A DNA stretch of 14,469 bases from JBBITW01 sp037440525 (lineage in GTDB: Bacteria > Desulfobacterota > BSN033 > UBA1163): assembly GCA_037440525.1 (NCBI GenBank), contig JBBITW010000091.1:1-14469 (forward strand), read 5' to 3'. Positions 13,814-14,469 of the stretch are shown piece after piece. Under the pieces are notes generated by a model. The model saw only the letters and a list, made by a program, of their open reading frames with translations, had not been told where the DNA came from and did no database searches. The translations under genes were made by a program, and so were the position numbers. Position 1 is the first letter of the stretch. Every line of letters starts with the position of its first letter.

Positions 13814-14308
13814 TCATATTTTCTCTGCTAAATTTTTTATATCGCCATAAAATTGTCTTATAAATTCAATGAGGAGTAAAAGGTATCCCAGGGCAATGAA
13901 AGAGAGAAATGGCCATTTTTGTATGGATAATGTCTTAACAACCTTTACACCTGTTAGATAATTCTCCCATGTGGTTTTTAAGGCAAAAAAGAATATAATA
14001 AATGAGATCAGAATACCCATAAGAGATGCAAAGAGATGGCAATAGGTCTTCCTCCTTGGCTTTAGACGTTCAATCAAAATGGTTACATTGATATGGGCAT
14101 TATTTTTTAATACCCATGTAGTGCCCAAAAATGCAAGTAAAAATAGTGTATATTCACAGAATTCTACCCCCCATATGGGTGGACGTTTCAGAAAATACCT
14201 TGCTACAACCTCATAGCATTCAACCAAGATCTGGAAGAAGATAAAGCTTCCAGCAATTATGGCCAAGGTACCTACGAATTTATCAAAAATATTATTAAAT
14301 CTTTTCAT
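13814..14308 (-). CDS. TRAP transporter small permease subunit, DctQ family (second system)
   Basis: A 164-residue inner-membrane protein with four hydrophobic segments (about 12-30, 50-67, 91-111 and 134-151). The DctQ signature YEVVARYFLKRPPIWGVE (32-49) is very close to that of dctQ1, and NNAHINVTILIERL (69-82) matches the conserved second-loop region. It pairs with dctM2 encoded 33 bases downstream. The ATG at 14308 follows an in-frame TAA by one codon, which fixes the start; its ribosome binding site (AAGAG) is weak. The region upstream holds a hairpin and tandem repeats rather than a dctP, so the partner binding protein lies beyond the window edge, elsewhere, or is shared. Confidence 0.92.
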   Translation of the reverse strand: MKRFNNIFDKFVGTLAIIAGSFIFFQILVECYEVVARYFLKRPPIWGVEFCEYTLFLLAFLGTTWVLKNNAHINVTILIERLKPRRKTYCHLFASLMGILISFIIFFFALKTTWENYLTGVKVVKTLSIQKWPFLSFIALGYLLLLIEFIRQFYGDIKNLAEKI

Positions 14309-14355
14309 CTCTTATCACCACTTGCCTCCTCTTTTCCTTATTAATCTCCCCTACC

Positions 14356-14385
14356 CCTCATTAAAAAGACTGTGTCGCAATGAGG
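14356..14385. repeat. 7-bp inverted repeat upstream of dctQ2
   Basis: CCTCATT (14356-14362) and AATGAGG (14379-14385) can pair across a 16-base loop. It lies about 50 bases upstream of the dctQ2 start and just beside the tandem repeats at the right edge. It may be a leader hairpin or part of the repeat element; nothing further can be said. Confidence 0.4.
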
Positions 14386-14398
14386 TGTATACCATGTT

Positions 14399-14469
14399 TG
14401 TCATTCCGAGCCTCCTTTTTCTGTCATTCCGAGCCTACTTTTTCTGTCATTCCGAGCGAAGCGAGGAAT
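14399..14469. repeat. Tandem 23-bp repeats leading into a dispersed palindrome-like repeat
   Basis: Two 23-bp units start at 14399 and 14422. They begin TGTCATTCCGAGCCT, end CTTTTTC and differ at one base. A third copy starts at 14445 with the same first 13 bases, then changes to GAAGCGAGGAAT, giving ATTCC/GGAAT ends that can pair. It is cut by the window edge. The third copy matches a short intergenic repeat that I recall as common in Desulfobacterota and Nitrospirota drafts. No coding frame is visible. Confidence 0.8.

Noticed and set aside
14399..14469. Possible CRISPR array in the evenly spaced repeats
   Set aside because: The units are directly adjacent with no unique spacers, and there are no cas genes. 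It is a tandem repeat.

Overview
The window looks like a piece of a moderately AT-rich (roughly 40% GC by eye) bacterial genome, probably from an anaerobic, Desulfobacterota-like organism. That guess rests on the gene repertoire (TRAP carboxylate transporters, GlcD-type flavoproteins paired with a CCG-domain Fe-S protein, acyl-CoA metabolism), heavy use of ATA, AGA and AGG codons, and a dispersed TGTCATTCCGAGC-type repeat at the right edge. It is inference. A run of ten Ns (7432-7441) shows that this is a scaffolded draft assembly.

Layout: positions 1-287 are mostly non-coding and AT-rich, with two hairpins. One plus-strand gene follows, an orphan NarL/LuxR-type response regulator (288-953). 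All remaining genes (1025-14308) lie on the minus strand, convergent with it. In their own reading direction, right to left, they are: TRAP small and large membrane subunits (dctQ2, dctM2); a flavoprotein / Fe-S protein / flavoprotein trio; a structured 186-base leader; an acyl-CoA dehydrogenase with an extra C-terminal winged-helix-like domain; an AMP-forming acyl-CoA synthetase; a complete TRAP system (dctP, dctQ1, dctM1); and a RidA-family protein. Spacing is tight within each block, with purine-rich ribosome binding sites, so one or a few operons are likely. The larger gaps are before the dehydrogenase (186 bases), before dctP (about 100 bases) and before the RidA gene (99 bases). The gap before dctP carries a 10-bp tandem repeat.

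How it may work (inference): TRAP transporters bring in one or two organic acids. The flavoprotein/Fe-S trio oxidises a 2-hydroxy acid-like or related substrate and passes electrons to the Fe-S subunit. The synthetase makes a CoA thioester, and the dehydrogenase introduces a double bond using a catalytic Glu placed as in isovaleryl-CoA dehydrogenase. The RidA homologue lacks the deaminase arginine. The substrate cannot be read from sequence alone.

Most notable points: the dehydrogenase/winged-helix fusion; the leader upstream of it, which can fold in two mutually exclusive ways; and strong evidence that the N gap is a scaffolding artefact adding 33 spurious bases.
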